A stretch of 64,000 nucleotides of DNA, from assembly GCA_040954595.2 (NCBI GenBank), contig CM082585.2, positions 10,726,001 through 10,790,000 of the forward strand. The letters run 5' to 3'. The translations under genes were made by a program, and so were the position numbers. Each line of letters starts with the position of its first letter. Positions within the stretch are counted from its first letter, which is position 1. Positions 63,001 to 64,000 of this stretch are shown here, piece by piece. The notes under the pieces were generated by a model. It was not told where the DNA came from. It saw only the letters and a list, made by a program, of their open reading frames with translations, and ran no database searches. Origin of the DNA: Balanoglossus misakiensis. Lineage: Eukaryota > Hemichordata.

Positions 63001-64000
63001 TAAAGTTGTTGCAGTCAGTCCTAGGATTGTCCCTTTTGACTCACACTGACTGAACGAAACTGTCATGCTGAAGACACTGATGGCGTGTTAAACAGTTCTT
63101 GTCAGTGAACAATTTGCCTGTTTGGATGGTATGTAAGATGATACGGACATATTTCTGACAAATGTTGGCATAGGTGACATATTATAGTTATTGAAAGATC
63201 GTTGTATGTTGCAGCAGTTGTCATTGGTTACACTTGTAATTGTCAGTACATTGCGTGTATTTTCTGTCCGTCCACAGTCTTCAAGTCTTGTTCATTCGAA
63301 AAATGACCGATATCATGCGTATTTATTTTTATTTATTAGTAAACATTTCATTTGTATTACAGCGAGAAATCGACGATCAATCATCCATCAATCAGACTAA
63401 CGAAGTCACGTGACGTTGAAGGAGAGATAAGATTGTTCAAGTCTGGCATCAGCTGTAATTGGGTAAGTCATTTTTTTTTCATTTTCCAGTCATTGCTTGC
63501 GTCATGTTGTGATTGTGATAGATGCTAACGTTATTGCCCGCTGCCATCGTTGCCTTGTTAACATTACCCATTGCTGCCCTGTGTCGCTTTGGTCATTTCA
63601 CTTTCGCCTCGCCGCTTGTGTCCAATCAACCGCCATTGCCTTGTCAGTATTGCACAGTGGTGCCCCTGTATTTCGTTGCCTTCTCATATTGCCCACCCGC
63701 TTCGTCCAATAACCAATGACCACTACCAACAATATGTCCTGGAACTACCAACCACTGCGTGTATCCTCATGCCACTATGTCGTTGCTGGTCCATTCTTAC
63801 CAAGGCCAATCACGGTTTCCCTGTCCTGTCACTATTGCCTTGCACTATTAATGTATGTTGCTAGTGACCGGCTGCTATTACCCGCTCTCAGTCAACCCTG
63901 GCCAATATTGCACCGCTAATTTGCATGGCCACTCCGCGGTAAGAACTTATTAAAAGTCCCGTGGTTCGCTTCATCTTCATCACTCGCGTTTGAAAACTGA
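63000..64000 (+). other. Right edge: possible promoter/5' exon and ATTGCC-rich low-complexity DNA
   Basis: A CCAAT box occurs near 62997 and a consensus GTAAGT donor at 63462, which could mark an untranslated first exon of a gene extending right. From about 63530 to 63920 the words ATTGCC or TATTGC recur irregularly, giving a diverged repeat-like texture. No coding sequence is supported. Confidence 0.25.

Noticed and set aside
63462-63490. A GT...AG pair near 63462-63490 as an intron
   Set aside because: Only about 29 nt long, below any workable spliceosomal intron size. The donor may be real but pairs with an acceptor outside the window if so.

Overview
The window is metazoan nuclear DNA: genes are split into many short exons by GT-AG introns of roughly 60-900 bp, polyadenylation signals are AATAAA, and codon-level similarity is to animal gene families. 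The gene set (USP9X, two ST6GAL-type sialyltransferases, ESD, an amino-acid-permease-like transporter) and the compact introns suggest an invertebrate deuterostome. A hemichordate is my first guess and a cephalochordate the second; this is inference, not proof.

Layout. (1) 1-19.6 kb, + strand: a nearly complete USP9X/fat-facets deubiquitinase in 57 recognisable exons, lacking only about the first 110 residues, which lie left of the window. It carries a tandemly duplicated 60-nt exon. (2) 21.7-28.9 kb, - strand: two tandem, intact beta-galactoside alpha-2,6-sialyltransferase genes with identical intron phases, tail-to-tail with USP9X. Intron 1 of the upstream copy holds a 29-bp palindromic minisatellite. 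(3) 33.3-37.6 kb, - strand: a C2H2 zinc-finger gene with a possible TATA promoter and 5' exon about 3.2 kb upstream. (4) 37.6-44.9 kb: no gene that I can support. (5) 44.9-47.7 kb, - strand: S-formylglutathione hydrolase (ESD), complete, 10 exons, 283 aa. (6) 48.1-54.6 kb, + strand: an 18-exon, 609-aa, about 11-TM AAAP-like transporter, arranged head-to-head with ESD over about 380 bp. (7) 54.9-64 kb: mostly noncoding, with a few orphan cysteine-rich ORFs on both strands.

The genes have unrelated housekeeping or surface functions (protein deubiquitination, Golgi glycan capping, formaldehyde detoxification, membrane transport), so this is an ordinary animal gene neighbourhood and not one pathway. 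A family of about 90-bp TTAA-flanked inverted-repeat elements (piggyBac-like MITEs) is scattered through introns and intergenic DNA. I see no convincing wholly new system. The best leads are the duplicated USP9X exon, the unusual loop insertions of the transporter, the sialyltransferase duplication with its palindromic intronic minisatellite, and the orphan Cys-rich ORFs at the right end.
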